DNA from: an uncultured Saprospiraceae bacterium
GTDB lineage: Bacteria > Bacteroidota > Bacteroidia > Chitinophagales > Saprospiraceae
Length of the DNA stretch: 6,294 bases
Direction: 5' to 3'
Assembly (NCBI GenBank): GCA_938033975.1
Contig: CALHKJ010000251.1
Span: 1-6,294 of the forward strand
The notes under the pieces were generated by a model. The model did no database searches, was not told the DNA's origin, and was given only the letters and a program-made list of their open reading frames with translations. This document shows positions 1-6,294 of the stretch, one piece after another; within the stretch, counting starts at the first letter, position 1, and every line of letters begins with the position of its first letter. Position numbers and translations under genes: made by a program.

Positions 1-1283
1 GAATCTGATAATAGAATAAATTGCGATTTTCGATTAGCACCTAATTCTGGAATCTTTACCCAAACATATTGATATTCATCATCAATACTTTCAACCCATG
101 ATGGTACAATTCTATCTTCGGAGTCAATTACTAAAAATGGAGATTCCAAATCAATGGTTCTTCTCACCTTTATTTTATGTCTAAAATCATATAGATCGTG
201 ACCTGATATTTCTTCAATTATAAAAGTATCTTGACGTTGGCACCCTTCATTATAAAAAACTCCATTTGAAATTGCTAGGTCAATCAATCCTTCAGACACT
301 ATATTGGATAGGCTAAAGTTTCCTATGGCAGAAACACCATTAGAACCAATAGTAGTTTTATCAAATTCAACTGATGCGAAAGCATCTGGATCATAATCAT
401 TATCAATACTCAAAACCCCACAAAAGTCTGTTGCACTTACTTCTTCCAACCAATCACTAATCGCACCCGTATTTCCTTCATCACCACATTCTAATCGCAA
501 ATCCGACGGACAAGTAATAGTAGGGCCGTTGTTATCTTCAATAGTAACTTCGAAAGAACAAGTAGAACTCTTTCCTGTGTCGTCGCTTGCTGTATAAGTC
601 ACTGTCGATGTTCCTTTCTCAAAAATACCATTTGCGTTACCAACTCCTGATCGTATTGTTGCTCCTGTAATATCATAAGCCAAAACAATGTCAGCTAGTT
701 CTGTACAATCATCAAATAAAACTTCTGGCTCCAATCCACTCACTCTTGCAGTACAGTCTGTCTGGTTTACCTCTGCTACTAGATCAGCTGGACACTCAAT
801 CTCCGGTGGCACACAATCAATAAAACTATCGACAAAGGATACTGGATATAATGAACCACAAGCCTCATCAAAGTAAAATGATTGACTTCCTATGACTGCC
901 TCAACTTCTATCTCCAAATTAGTAAAACAAGAAGGCGGTGTGAAATCCCAATAAACCCAATCGTTGTATACATTTGCCCTTCCTGCACACGAAGAAATAA
1001 CTGTGAGCGGGCCCTTACAATCAGGTAAATCAGCTATAGCTGTATCCCATACAACTCCGTTTGGAATCGACATGGAGGTGGTAGTAACACCAGTTGAAGA
1101 ATCTGTTACATTGATAACCACCAAGGCATTCACTACAGCAGGTGGAGAAATATTACCATGCCAGTGTTCAATATAAACCCTGATTTTACCTTCAGTAGTT
1201 ATACAATATCCTACCTGAGTACCATGTGCGTAAAGAGATGAAAATGCTAGCACCAAAAAGGTGGACAGCATTAGCTTACGCAT
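1..1283 (-). CDS. Secreted HYR-domain modular protein, N-terminal 427 residues (3' end off the left edge)
   Basis: This frame is open from the ATG at 1283 to the left edge, so the C-terminus is missing. Residues 1-19 form a Sec signal peptide: basic start MRK, hydrophobic core, and SLYA before the predicted cut at His20. Residues 20-150 form a domain opening HGTQVGYC, with EHWHGN at 39-44 and YNDWVYWDF at 106-114; I recall similar starts in large Bacteroidota surface proteins. Residues 159-248 are an HYR (hyalin repeat, Ig-like) domain: it opens PPEIECPADL, has DDC in the middle, and ends with a TYTASDDTG stretch and CSFEVTIED. A second unit opens PTITCPSDLRLECG at 254-267. Residues 361-427 contain VPSWVES and VWVKIPELG, weakly like DUF2341. 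The protein is probably an exported adhesin or surface structural protein; no catalytic motif is visible. An in-frame upstream ATG at 1304 is possible, but 1283 gives the more typical signal peptide. The symporter gene lies 236 bp upstream on the same strand, too far for obvious co-transcription. Confidence 0.85.
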   Translation of the reverse strand, partial: MRKLMLSTFLVLAFSSLYAHGTQVGYCITTEGKIRVYIEHWHGNISPPAVVNALVVINVTDSSTGVTTTSMSIPNGVVWDTAIADLPDCKGPLTVISSCAGRANVYNDWVYWDFTPPSCFTNLEIEVEAVIGSQSFYFDEACGSLYPVSFVDSFIDCVPPEIECPADLVAEVNQTDCTARVSGLEPEVLFDDCTELADIVLAYDITGATIRSGVGNANGIFEKGTSTVTYTASDDTGKSSTCSFEVTIEDNNGPTITCPSDLRLECGDEGNTGAISDWLEEVSATDFCGVLSIDNDYDPDAFASVEFDKTTIGSNGVSAIGNFSLSNIVSEGLIDLAISNGVFYNEGCQRQDTFIIEEISGHDLYDFRHKIKVRRTIDLESPFLVIDSEDRIVPSWVESIDDEYQYVWVKIPELGANRKSQFILLSD

Positions 1284-1394
1284 TGCGTTAGACAAAATGT
1301 ACATTTCGATTAGTGTTAATTTATAAACTCCAATCGACTCTTGGGAATAAACAATAGAGGTATTAATAGCTCTAAGGACTTAGGCCATTATCAT

Positions 1395-1411
1395 GTTAGG
1401 TAGGTTAGGTA
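1395..1411. repeat. Tandem 8-bp direct repeat GTTAGGTA
   Basis: GTTAGGTA occurs at 1395-1402 and again at 1404-1411, separated by one G, giving a 9-bp period. It lies in the probable 5' leader of the HYR-protein gene, just downstream of the candidate promoter core. Nearby, at 1372-1383, CTAAG and CTTAG flank GA as a short inverted repeat. The repeat could be a regulator site or simply chance in low-complexity DNA. Confidence 0.4.
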
Positions 1412-1437
1412 TATAAGTATTTTACTGAGGCTTCTAT

Positions 1438-1445
1438 CAAAGATA
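1438..1445 (-). promoter_or_regulatory. Candidate Bacteroidota -7 promoter element for the HYR-protein gene
   Basis: Read on the minus strand the eight bases are TATCTTTG, an exact match to the Bacteroidota TAnnTTTG -7 consensus. Transcription would start near 1431, giving a leader of about 150 nt before the ATG at 1283. No TTG is found at the expected -33 distance, so the match is only half of a promoter. It is the only exact TAnnTTTG I found on this strand in the 1284-1519 gap. Confidence 0.4.
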
Positions 1446-1473
1446 AACACATTAAAAATAATTATATGTGTTT
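1445..1473 (-). terminator. Inverted repeat, possible terminator of the symporter gene or an operator
   Basis: AAACACAT (1445-1452) and ATGTGTTT (1466-1473) form a perfect 8-bp stem with a 13-nt AT-rich loop, beginning about 47 nt beyond the symporter stop codon. On the plus strand a run of eight T (1471-1478) follows the stem, the classic intrinsic-terminator layout, but no plus-strand gene precedes it. In the minus direction the hairpin has an A tract before it and only a short T stretch within and after it. The stem is AT-rich and weak. It abuts the candidate -7 element at 1438-1445, so a DNA-binding site is the alternative. Confidence 0.35.
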
Positions 1474-1519
1474 TTTTTGTATTTTTTATCCACTTTGTTT
1501 CAATGCCTTAGTACTCAAA

Positions 1520-3334
1520 TTAGATTCTCGGTCTTAATTTTATAAGGACAAAGAGGAAAATAGCGGTTATTAGTCCGTAAACAATGGCCTTTGAGCTGTA
1601 ACCGTATATTATCATACCGGTAGTAAATAAGGTGCCATACACAAAACCGCAACCCACCAACATTAACAAAATACCACGAGGAACAGCCCATCCTTCAGTC
1701 GAAAGTTCGGCAGGATCCATCGAGCTTGTGATTTTTGTCCACCCTGGACCCCCAGGCTGAATCTTTCTAACAAAACTCTGCAGAACCTCCTTCGATTCTG
1801 GTCTAGTCATCAAGGTCACCAATACCCAAATAAGAGTTGAACATAAGACGATTGTTGGGAATTTCATGTAATCTGGAAACATCCCAACGATTGCTGGTAA
1901 ACCTTCATCTACATCCGCCGCTGCGCCGAATAGATTTCCACCTACAGCTCTTGTCATGAACAAAATAGAAATTATTCCAGAGGCAATCATGGCAGAGATC
2001 TCACTCCATGCATTGATCCGCCACCAAAACCATCTTAAGATAAAAATCAATCCCGTTCCAGCACCGAAGGCCAATATAAAATCAAAAAGATCTAGTGCAT
2101 CTTGCATCTTCAAAGCAATTATTGCACTTAATATCATCAGCAACACGGTGGTACCTCGTCCAATATTTACCAACTTCTTTTCTGAAGCTTCTTTATCGAC
2201 AAATTCTCTGTAAAAATCATGAACGATATAGGAAGCTCCCCAATTTAAGTGAGTACTTATTGTTGACATGTATGCACTGATCAAGGAAGCAATCACAATC
2301 CCTGTTAATCCAATTGGCAACATGGTCAACATCGCTGAATAACCTAAATCATCACCCAACTTATCAGCAGAAACATTTGGAAAAGCTTGTTGTATACTTT
2401 GCAAATCAGGAAACATTACCAACGAAGCCAATGCAACCAAAATCCATGGCCAAGGTCTAAGCGCGTAATGCAATGCATTAAAAAAGAAGGTTGCTCCAAC
2501 TGCATGATTTTGTGTTTTAGCTGCCAACATCCTTTGGGCAACATAACCTCCACCTCCAGGCTCCGCACCTGGATACCAACTACTCCACCACTGAACAGCA
2601 ATAGGAATAATCATTAATTTTATGGCTAAAGCCTTATTACTAAAATCTGGAACAAGAGATAATTTGCCGGCAACATTTGGATGCTCCAACATCGCCTGCA
2701 AGCCTCCTATCTCAGGCAAGTTAACAATGTAGAAAGCAGCTCCAATTGCCCCAATCATAGCAAGAAAAAACAAAAACAAATCTGTATAAACAACTCCACG
2801 AAATCCTCCCAAGGCGCTAAAAATTACAGTAATGGTTGAGGCAACAGCCACAGTAACAATTGGTGGCATGCCCAACATTACTTCTCCAATTTTGATAGCT
2901 GCTAAGGTTACACCCGCCATGGCCAATACATTAAATGCAATTCCTAAATACAAGGCCCGAAAGCCTCTCAAAAATCTTGCAGGCTTACCTCCATAACGCA
3001 AGGCATAAAATTCTAAATCCGTTGAAACATTTGACTTCCTCCATAATCGAGCATACACAAAAACAGTCAACATTCCTGTCAATAGAAAAGCCCACCAAAC
3101 CCAATTACCGGCAACTCCATCTTGCCTTACTATACTAGCCACCAAATTGGGCGTATCCGTAGAAAATGTTGTGGCAACCATTGACATACCCAACAACCAC
3201 CATGGCATCCTTCTTCCAGATAAAAAATACTCTGTTGTATTCTGACCTGACTTTCTAGCTACCATGATACCAATCCCCATCGTAATGGCCATAACCGTAA
3301 ATATTATCACCCAATCAATTGTGGAAATCAGCAT
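1520..3334 (-). CDS. Sodium:solute symporter (SSS / SLC5 family)
   Basis: A complete 604-residue inner-membrane protein with about 14-15 hydrophobic segments, the usual size and topology of the SSS (SLC5) family, which couples Na+ entry to uptake of a small solute. Family features visible are: the first helix at about 5-25, followed by ARKSG and EYFLSGRRMPWW (35-46); the helix MSMVATTFSTDTPN (50-63), matching the first core helix; ALGGFRGVVYTD (174-185), a typical SSS stretch; and SAYMSTISTHLN (353-364) leading to HDFY (372-375). By alignment to vSGLT from memory, Ser357 and Thr358 fall where its Na2-site serines lie. The GAEPGGGGYVAQRML loop (256-270) is well formed. The substrate cannot be read from sequence: sugars, amino acids, carboxylates and others are all transported by this family. 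The start at 3334 gives the expected N-terminus. It is divergent from the UbiD gene with 129 bp between the starts, so shared regulation is possible. Confidence 0.93.
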   Translation of the reverse strand: MLISTIDWVIIFTVMAITMGIGIMVARKSGQNTTEYFLSGRRMPWWLLGMSMVATTFSTDTPNLVASIVRQDGVAGNWVWWAFLLTGMLTVFVYARLWRKSNVSTDLEFYALRYGGKPARFLRGFRALYLGIAFNVLAMAGVTLAAIKIGEVMLGMPPIVTVAVASTITVIFSALGGFRGVVYTDLFLFFLAMIGAIGAAFYIVNLPEIGGLQAMLEHPNVAGKLSLVPDFSNKALAIKLMIIPIAVQWWSSWYPGAEPGGGGYVAQRMLAAKTQNHAVGATFFFNALHYALRPWPWILVALASLVMFPDLQSIQQAFPNVSADKLGDDLGYSAMLTMLPIGLTGIVIASLISAYMSTISTHLNWGASYIVHDFYREFVDKEASEKKLVNIGRGTTVLLMILSAIIALKMQDALDLFDFILAFGAGTGLIFILRWFWWRINAWSEISAMIASGIISILFMTRAVGGNLFGAAADVDEGLPAIVGMFPDYMKFPTIVLCSTLIWVLVTLMTRPESKEVLQSFVRKIQPGGPGWTKITSSMDPAELSTEGWAVPRGILLMLVGCGFVYGTLFTTGMIIYGYSSKAIVYGLITAIFLFVLIKLRPRI

Positions 3335-3463
3335 ATCTTATATTGTTTTTCGTTTGTATTCAATCTAAGATTAAAAATTAGAACAATATTTCCGCTTTTT
3401 ATAGTCATTCAAAGAATAAAAATTCTAAACCTTTTTTACTTTACAGCTATTATATAGTACTAT
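3335..3463. promoter_or_regulatory. Divergent intergenic region between symporter and decarboxylase genes
   Basis: The 129 bp between the two start codons must hold both promoters. It is very AT-rich. I found no exact TAnnTTTG element on either strand. The nearest on the minus strand is TATTCTTTG (3418 down to 3410), with a three-base spacer in place of two; on the plus strand TACTTTAC near 3437 matches poorly. No purine-rich ribosome binding site precedes either ATG, as is usual for Bacteroidota. A 14-bp palindrome overlaps the UbiD start. Confidence 0.5.
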
Positions 3464-3465
3464 AT
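3452..3465. repeat. Perfect 14-bp palindrome overlapping the UbiD start codon
   Basis: ATATAGTACTATAT is an exact self-complementary sequence whose last two bases are the first two of the ATG at 3464. As RNA it could form only a weak five-pair A-U hairpin with a GUAC loop. As DNA it could be an operator. In sequence this AT-rich, chance is a serious alternative. Confidence 0.4.
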
Positions 3466-5299
3466 GTATAGAAGTCTCAAACAAGCACTAGAAGATTTAG
3501 AACAAAACGGTCGATTACTTCGCATTAAATATGAAGTCGATCCTGATCTAGAAATGGCTGAAATTCATCGCCGTGTATTTGATGCACAAGGCCCAGCACT
3601 TTTGTTTGAAAAAGTAAAAGGCAGTCCCTTTCAGGCTTGCTCAAACTTATATGGAACACTAGAGCGCACAGATTTCTTGTTTAGAAAAACAATGGATAAG
3701 GTAAAGCGTGTAACCAAATATAAAGCTGATCCCACTCGAGCACTTCGTAATCCATTGGATGCTGTAAAAGCTGGCTTCACTGCCATTAAAGGTCTTCCTT
3801 CAAAATCCTTTGGCTCTGCCAATTTTGAAAAAACTACGATTGATAAAATTCCATTGATAAAATGCTGGCCAATGGATGGTGGTGCATTCGTAACCTGTCC
3901 GCAGGTTGCAACCCTCCCGCCTGGTAGCAAAAAAATAATGGAGTCTAATATCGGCATGTACCGTATTCAGTTAACTGGCAATGATTACATCCTGAATGAA
4001 GAAATTGGACTACACTATCAATTGCACAGAGGGATAGGCGTACATCACACTCTTTACAATAATTCTGATGAAGAATTTAAATGCAGCATTTTTGTTGGAG
4101 GACCACCCTCACATACCTTTGCTGCCATTATGCCAATGCCAGAAGGATTAAGCGAACTGACCTTCGCAGGTATGTTGAATGGAAATAGATTCAAATATTC
4201 TTTCGATAAAGATGGCTACCTACTCTCTAATGATGCTGACTTTGTCATCACTGGAGTCATCAAAAAGAATTTTAAAAAACCAGAAGGCCCATTTGGTGAT
4301 CATCTAGGATACTATAGCCTCACCCATGACTTCCCAGTGATGGAAGTGAAAAATGTATATCATAAAAAAGATGCTATCTGGCAATTTACAGTAGTAGGTA
4401 GACCCCCACAAGAAGATTCTAGCTTTGGTTATCTTATTCACGAATTGGTAGAAGAACTAACCCCTGGCGAATTTCCTGGTCTCGTAGAAATCAATGCTGT
4501 TGATGCCGCTGGTGTCCACCCCCTCCTACTTGCAATAGGCAAAGAAAGGTACATGCCTTTCAGAGATAAAAAACCGGAAGAAATTCTGACGATTGCTAAT
4601 CGTATTCTTGGATCCGGTCAGACATCATTGGCTAAGTTTTTAATCATCGCTGCCAAAGATGAAACACTACCTGATTTGAATTGCCACGATATAGATGACT
4701 TTTTCACTCATGTCCTAGAACGAATAGATTGGAAAAGAGATCTTCACTTTCAAACCAAAACTACCATTGACACCTTAGATTATTCTGGTGATGGATGGAA
4801 TGCAGGATCAAAGGTAGTGATGGCAGTTTGTGGTGAAAAATTGAGATCACTAGCCACCACTGCACCAAGTAATTTGAATGACCTTGCTTCGATCAAAAAC
4901 ATGCACCTAGCGCAACCAGGAGTATTGGCAGTTGAATTAAATCCCTTCACGGACTACAAAGCTGCCATTGAAGAAGTAAACACATTTGCGGAAACGCTCG
5001 AATCAAAAAACTTGGAAGGCTATCCTTTAATAGTCATTGTTGACGATAGCCAATTTCTTGCCGAAGAACTCAACAACTTTCTTTGGGTCACCTTCACAAG
5101 AGCAAATCCATCTCATGATATATACGGGGTCGGCGCCAATACAAATTTCAAACACTGGGGTTGCACAGGAGCTCTAATCATTGATGCAAGAATAAAACCT
5201 CATCATGCGCCAGGGCTTACAGTTCCAAAGGAAATTATTGAAAAAGTAGATTCACTGGTCGAAAAAGATACCGACCTAAAAAATATACTACAAGCCTAA
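3464..5299 (+). CDS. ubiD: Long-form UbiD-family prenyl-FMN-dependent decarboxylase
   Basis: A complete 611-residue cytosolic enzyme of the UbiD family, which uses prenylated FMN and a divalent metal to decarboxylate aromatic or alpha,beta-unsaturated acids. Signatures in order: an N-terminal domain (1-120); DGGAFVTCPQVAT (138-150); SNIGMYR (161-167), the cofactor and metal-binding strand; GGPPSHTF (212-219); GLSELTFAGMLNG (228-240) with conserved Glu231; EGPFGDHLGYYS (274-285), the hallmark active-site segment with Glu274 and Asp279; and VGRPPQED (311-318). Asp at 279 is the form I recall in E. coli UbiD, whereas fungal Fdc1 has Glu. At 611 aa it exceeds E. coli UbiD (about 497 aa) and resembles the roughly 600-aa Helicobacter/Campylobacter proteins associated with menaquinone synthesis. 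Bacteroidota use menaquinone rather than ubiquinone, so the symbol is a family label; the substrate is inferred, not shown. A UbiX-type prenyltransferase is required but not in the window. Start 3464 gives the normal N-terminus MYRSLKQALEDLE; the next Met is residue 31. Confidence 0.93.
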   Translation: MYRSLKQALEDLEQNGRLLRIKYEVDPDLEMAEIHRRVFDAQGPALLFEKVKGSPFQACSNLYGTLERTDFLFRKTMDKVKRVTKYKADPTRALRNPLDAVKAGFTAIKGLPSKSFGSANFEKTTIDKIPLIKCWPMDGGAFVTCPQVATLPPGSKKIMESNIGMYRIQLTGNDYILNEEIGLHYQLHRGIGVHHTLYNNSDEEFKCSIFVGGPPSHTFAAIMPMPEGLSELTFAGMLNGNRFKYSFDKDGYLLSNDADFVITGVIKKNFKKPEGPFGDHLGYYSLTHDFPVMEVKNVYHKKDAIWQFTVVGRPPQEDSSFGYLIHELVEELTPGEFPGLVEINAVDAAGVHPLLLAIGKERYMPFRDKKPEEILTIANRILGSGQTSLAKFLIIAAKDETLPDLNCHDIDDFFTHVLERIDWKRDLHFQTKTTIDTLDYSGDGWNAGSKVVMAVCGEKLRSLATTAPSNLNDLASIKNMHLAQPGVLAVELNPFTDYKAAIEEVNTFAETLESKNLEGYPLIVIVDDSQFLAEELNNFLWVTFTRANPSHDIYGVGANTNFKHWGCTGALIIDARIKPHHAPGLTVPKEIIEKVDSLVEKDTDLKNILQA

Positions 5300-5333
5300 A
5301 AAAATACATTATAAAAACTTTTAACGCATCGAA

Positions 5334-5367
5334 TTGACAGGCCTATCGTTCCAAGTATATACCTTTA
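5334..5367 (+). promoter_or_regulatory. Candidate promoter of the FG-GAP protein gene
   Basis: TTG (5334-5336) and TACCTTTA (5360-5367) resemble the Bacteroidota -33 TTG and -7 TAnnTTTG elements, with one mismatch in the -7 and a 23-bp spacer, at the long end of the usual range. The start of transcription would fall only about 10-15 nt before the ATG at 5386. The -7-like element sits in the centre of the inverted repeat at 5348-5374. No terminator for the UbiD gene is evident in 5300-5385, so read-through is also possible. Confidence 0.3.
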
Positions 5368-5374
5368 TTGGAAC
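5348..5374. repeat. Inverted repeat GTTCCAA-N13-TTGGAAC upstream of the FG-GAP gene
   Basis: Two perfect 7-bp arms, GTTCCAA (5348-5354) and TTGGAAC (5368-5374), are spaced 20 bp from arm start to arm start, about two helical turns. No T run follows, so an intrinsic terminator is unlikely. The arms bracket the candidate -7 element and end 11 bp before the ATG, a layout that would suit an operator or a leader hairpin. Confidence 0.5.
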
Positions 5375-5385
5375 AACAACAAATC

Positions 5386-6294
5386 ATGAGACACACTTTA
5401 CTTTTAGTAAGCATTTGCACTTTTTTCAGCTTAAATCTACCCGCACAATGGGAAAAATTTCCGATTGTAAACAATGAATTTAAAGACACAGAAATGCCAC
5501 TTTGGGCTGATCTGAACGGAGATGGAAATGCAGACTTAGTAGGCTACGATGAGCTCGTCGAAACAATTTTTTGGAGAGAAAATGATGGCTCAGAAATGGC
5601 TCCTCCAAAAGCTATTGAAATAGACATTTTGCTTTACCAAGGCAAATTCCAAGTTTTAGATTGGGAAGACGATGGTGACATGGATATAATTGGCCACCTA
5701 GACAAAAATATAGGAGCCACTGGAAACACTTTATATTTCCAATTATTGCTAAACAATGGGAACGGAACTTTTATTGAAGCAGAAATTCCAATCGTTACGC
5801 AACAGTATTACCCAGATCTAATATTCTTTTCTGATCTAAATAATAATGGCTCAAAGGATCTCGTAGTAGAACACGGCGCAGACTTTCACATTTATATAAA
5901 TGAGGCAGGAATTTACAATTTCAAAACTACCATCAATTCTTCTTTGCGAGGACAAATTTATTCAGTCGATCTAAAACAAGACGGCAATAATAAATTGGTT
6001 GTGGTAAGAGATGATTTTGCAATCGATGTTTATCAATATGCAAATGATAATGTATTGCTCGAGCAATCTATTCCAACAGCCTATCCGGGAAGTGATCAAC
6101 ACTCAATAATGAGTCCTCTAGAATTTGATGATATTGACAATGATGGAGACTTAGACATTACCCGAAAAATTTTGGATACTGATATTCAAATCGTAATTGA
6201 TGTTGGTCAAGTAATTCCCAAAAAAAATTACTTCTATCAATACACACAAAATGCTGATGGTAGTTTTAATTCTTCCAGATTCTATACTTCAATC
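5386..6294 (+). CDS. Secreted FG-GAP/VCBS repeat protein, N-terminal 303 residues (3' end off the right edge)
   Basis: The frame is open from the ATG at 5386 to the window end, so the C-terminus is missing. Residues 1-20 form a signal peptide (MRHT start, hydrophobic core LLLVSICTFFSL, cut after LPA before Gln21). The mature part carries five FG-GAP/VCBS-type Asp-rich loops about 45-58 residues apart: ADLNGDGNADL (41-51), DWEDDGDMDI (92-101), DLNNNGSKDL (150-159), DLKQDGNNKL (195-204) and DDIDNDGDLDI (248-258). The first, second and fifth keep the alternating acidic pattern that binds Ca2+ in this family; the third and fourth are degenerate. This spacing suits blades of an integrin-like beta-propeller. 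Such Bacteroidota proteins are exported and often carry a C-terminal type IX sorting domain, which would lie outside the window. No enzyme motif is visible; the role is probably surface binding or structural. It starts 86 bp after the UbiD stop on the same strand, but nothing links it functionally to UbiD. Confidence 0.85.
   Translation, partial: MRHTLLLVSICTFFSLNLPAQWEKFPIVNNEFKDTEMPLWADLNGDGNADLVGYDELVETIFWRENDGSEMAPPKAIEIDILLYQGKFQVLDWEDDGDMDIIGHLDKNIGATGNTLYFQLLLNNGNGTFIEAEIPIVTQQYYPDLIFFSDLNNNGSKDLVVEHGADFHIYINEAGIYNFKTTINSSLRGQIYSVDLKQDGNNKLVVVRDDFAIDVYQYANDNVLLEQSIPTAYPGSDQHSIMSPLEFDDIDNDGDLDITRKILDTDIQIVIDVGQVIPKKNYFYQYTQNADGSFNSSRFYTSI

Noticed and set aside
688..1176. Two short plus-strand open frames (688-876 and 964-1176)
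   Set aside because: They lie antisense within the HYR-protein gene, whose frame is open throughout with signal peptide and domain motifs; their translations show no protein-like features.
1445..1478. Plus-strand intrinsic terminator (stem followed by eight T)
   Set aside because: No plus-strand gene lies upstream to be terminated, so it is listed only as a possible minus-strand terminator or binding site.
1956..3138. Several short open frames on both strands within the symporter gene
   Set aside because: They are shadows of a complete, well-recognised SSS coding region.
3410..3418. Promoter -7 element TATTCTTTG for the symporter gene
   Set aside because: It has three rather than two bases between TA and TTTG and no clear -33 TTG; too weak to call as a separate feature.
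3631..3957. A 108-codon minus-strand open frame within the UbiD gene
   Set aside because: It is antisense to conserved UbiD coding sequence and has no recognisable domain.
3844..4320. Loss of a catalytic acid in UbiD (Asp279 where Fdc1 has Glu)
   Set aside because: From memory, E. coli UbiD and the Helicobacter long form also have EGP-G-DH here, so Asp is normal for this branch.

Overview
The window looks like a Bacteroidota chromosome segment, probably marine or environmental and of the Saprospiria/Cytophagia/Flavobacteriia kind. The evidence is low GC, AT-rich gaps, no clear Shine-Dalgarno sequences ahead of the starts, a TAnnTTTG-type promoter element, and two secreted proteins of types common in that phylum (HYR-domain and FG-GAP/VCBS). 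The assignment rests on gene content only; no marker gene is present.

Layout from left to right. (1) Positions 1-1283, minus strand: the first 427 codons of a large secreted modular protein, with a signal peptide, a cysteine-containing N-terminal domain, an HYR domain and a further module that runs off the left edge. (2) Positions 1284-1519: a gap with a candidate promoter core, an inverted repeat and a short direct repeat. (3) Positions 1520-3334, minus strand: a complete sodium:solute symporter (SSS/SLC5 family, 604 aa). (4) Positions 3335-3463: a short divergent intergenic region. (5) Positions 3464-5299, plus strand: a complete long-form UbiD-family decarboxylase (611 aa). (6) Positions 5300-5385: a short gap with a 7-bp inverted repeat around a promoter-like element. 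(7) Positions 5386-6294, plus strand: the first 303 codons of a secreted FG-GAP/VCBS repeat protein that runs off the right edge.

The two complete genes are divergent and share a 129-bp regulatory region. UbiD enzymes use prenylated FMN to (de)carboxylate aromatic or unsaturated acids. The length and motif spacing here resemble the roughly 600-aa UbiD proteins of epsilonproteobacteria linked to menaquinone synthesis, so a quinone role is the leading guess. Import of an acid substrate by the symporter is possible but unproven. The flanking secreted proteins are probably exported through Sec and then handled by a type IX system, but the C-terminal sorting domains that would show this lie outside the window.

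I saw no RNA gene, CRISPR array, insertion sequence or phage element. No clearly new system is visible. The most notable points are an apparent internal duplication in the C-terminal half of the UbiD protein, a module junction in the HYR protein, and inverted repeats placed over promoter-like elements ahead of both secreted-protein genes.
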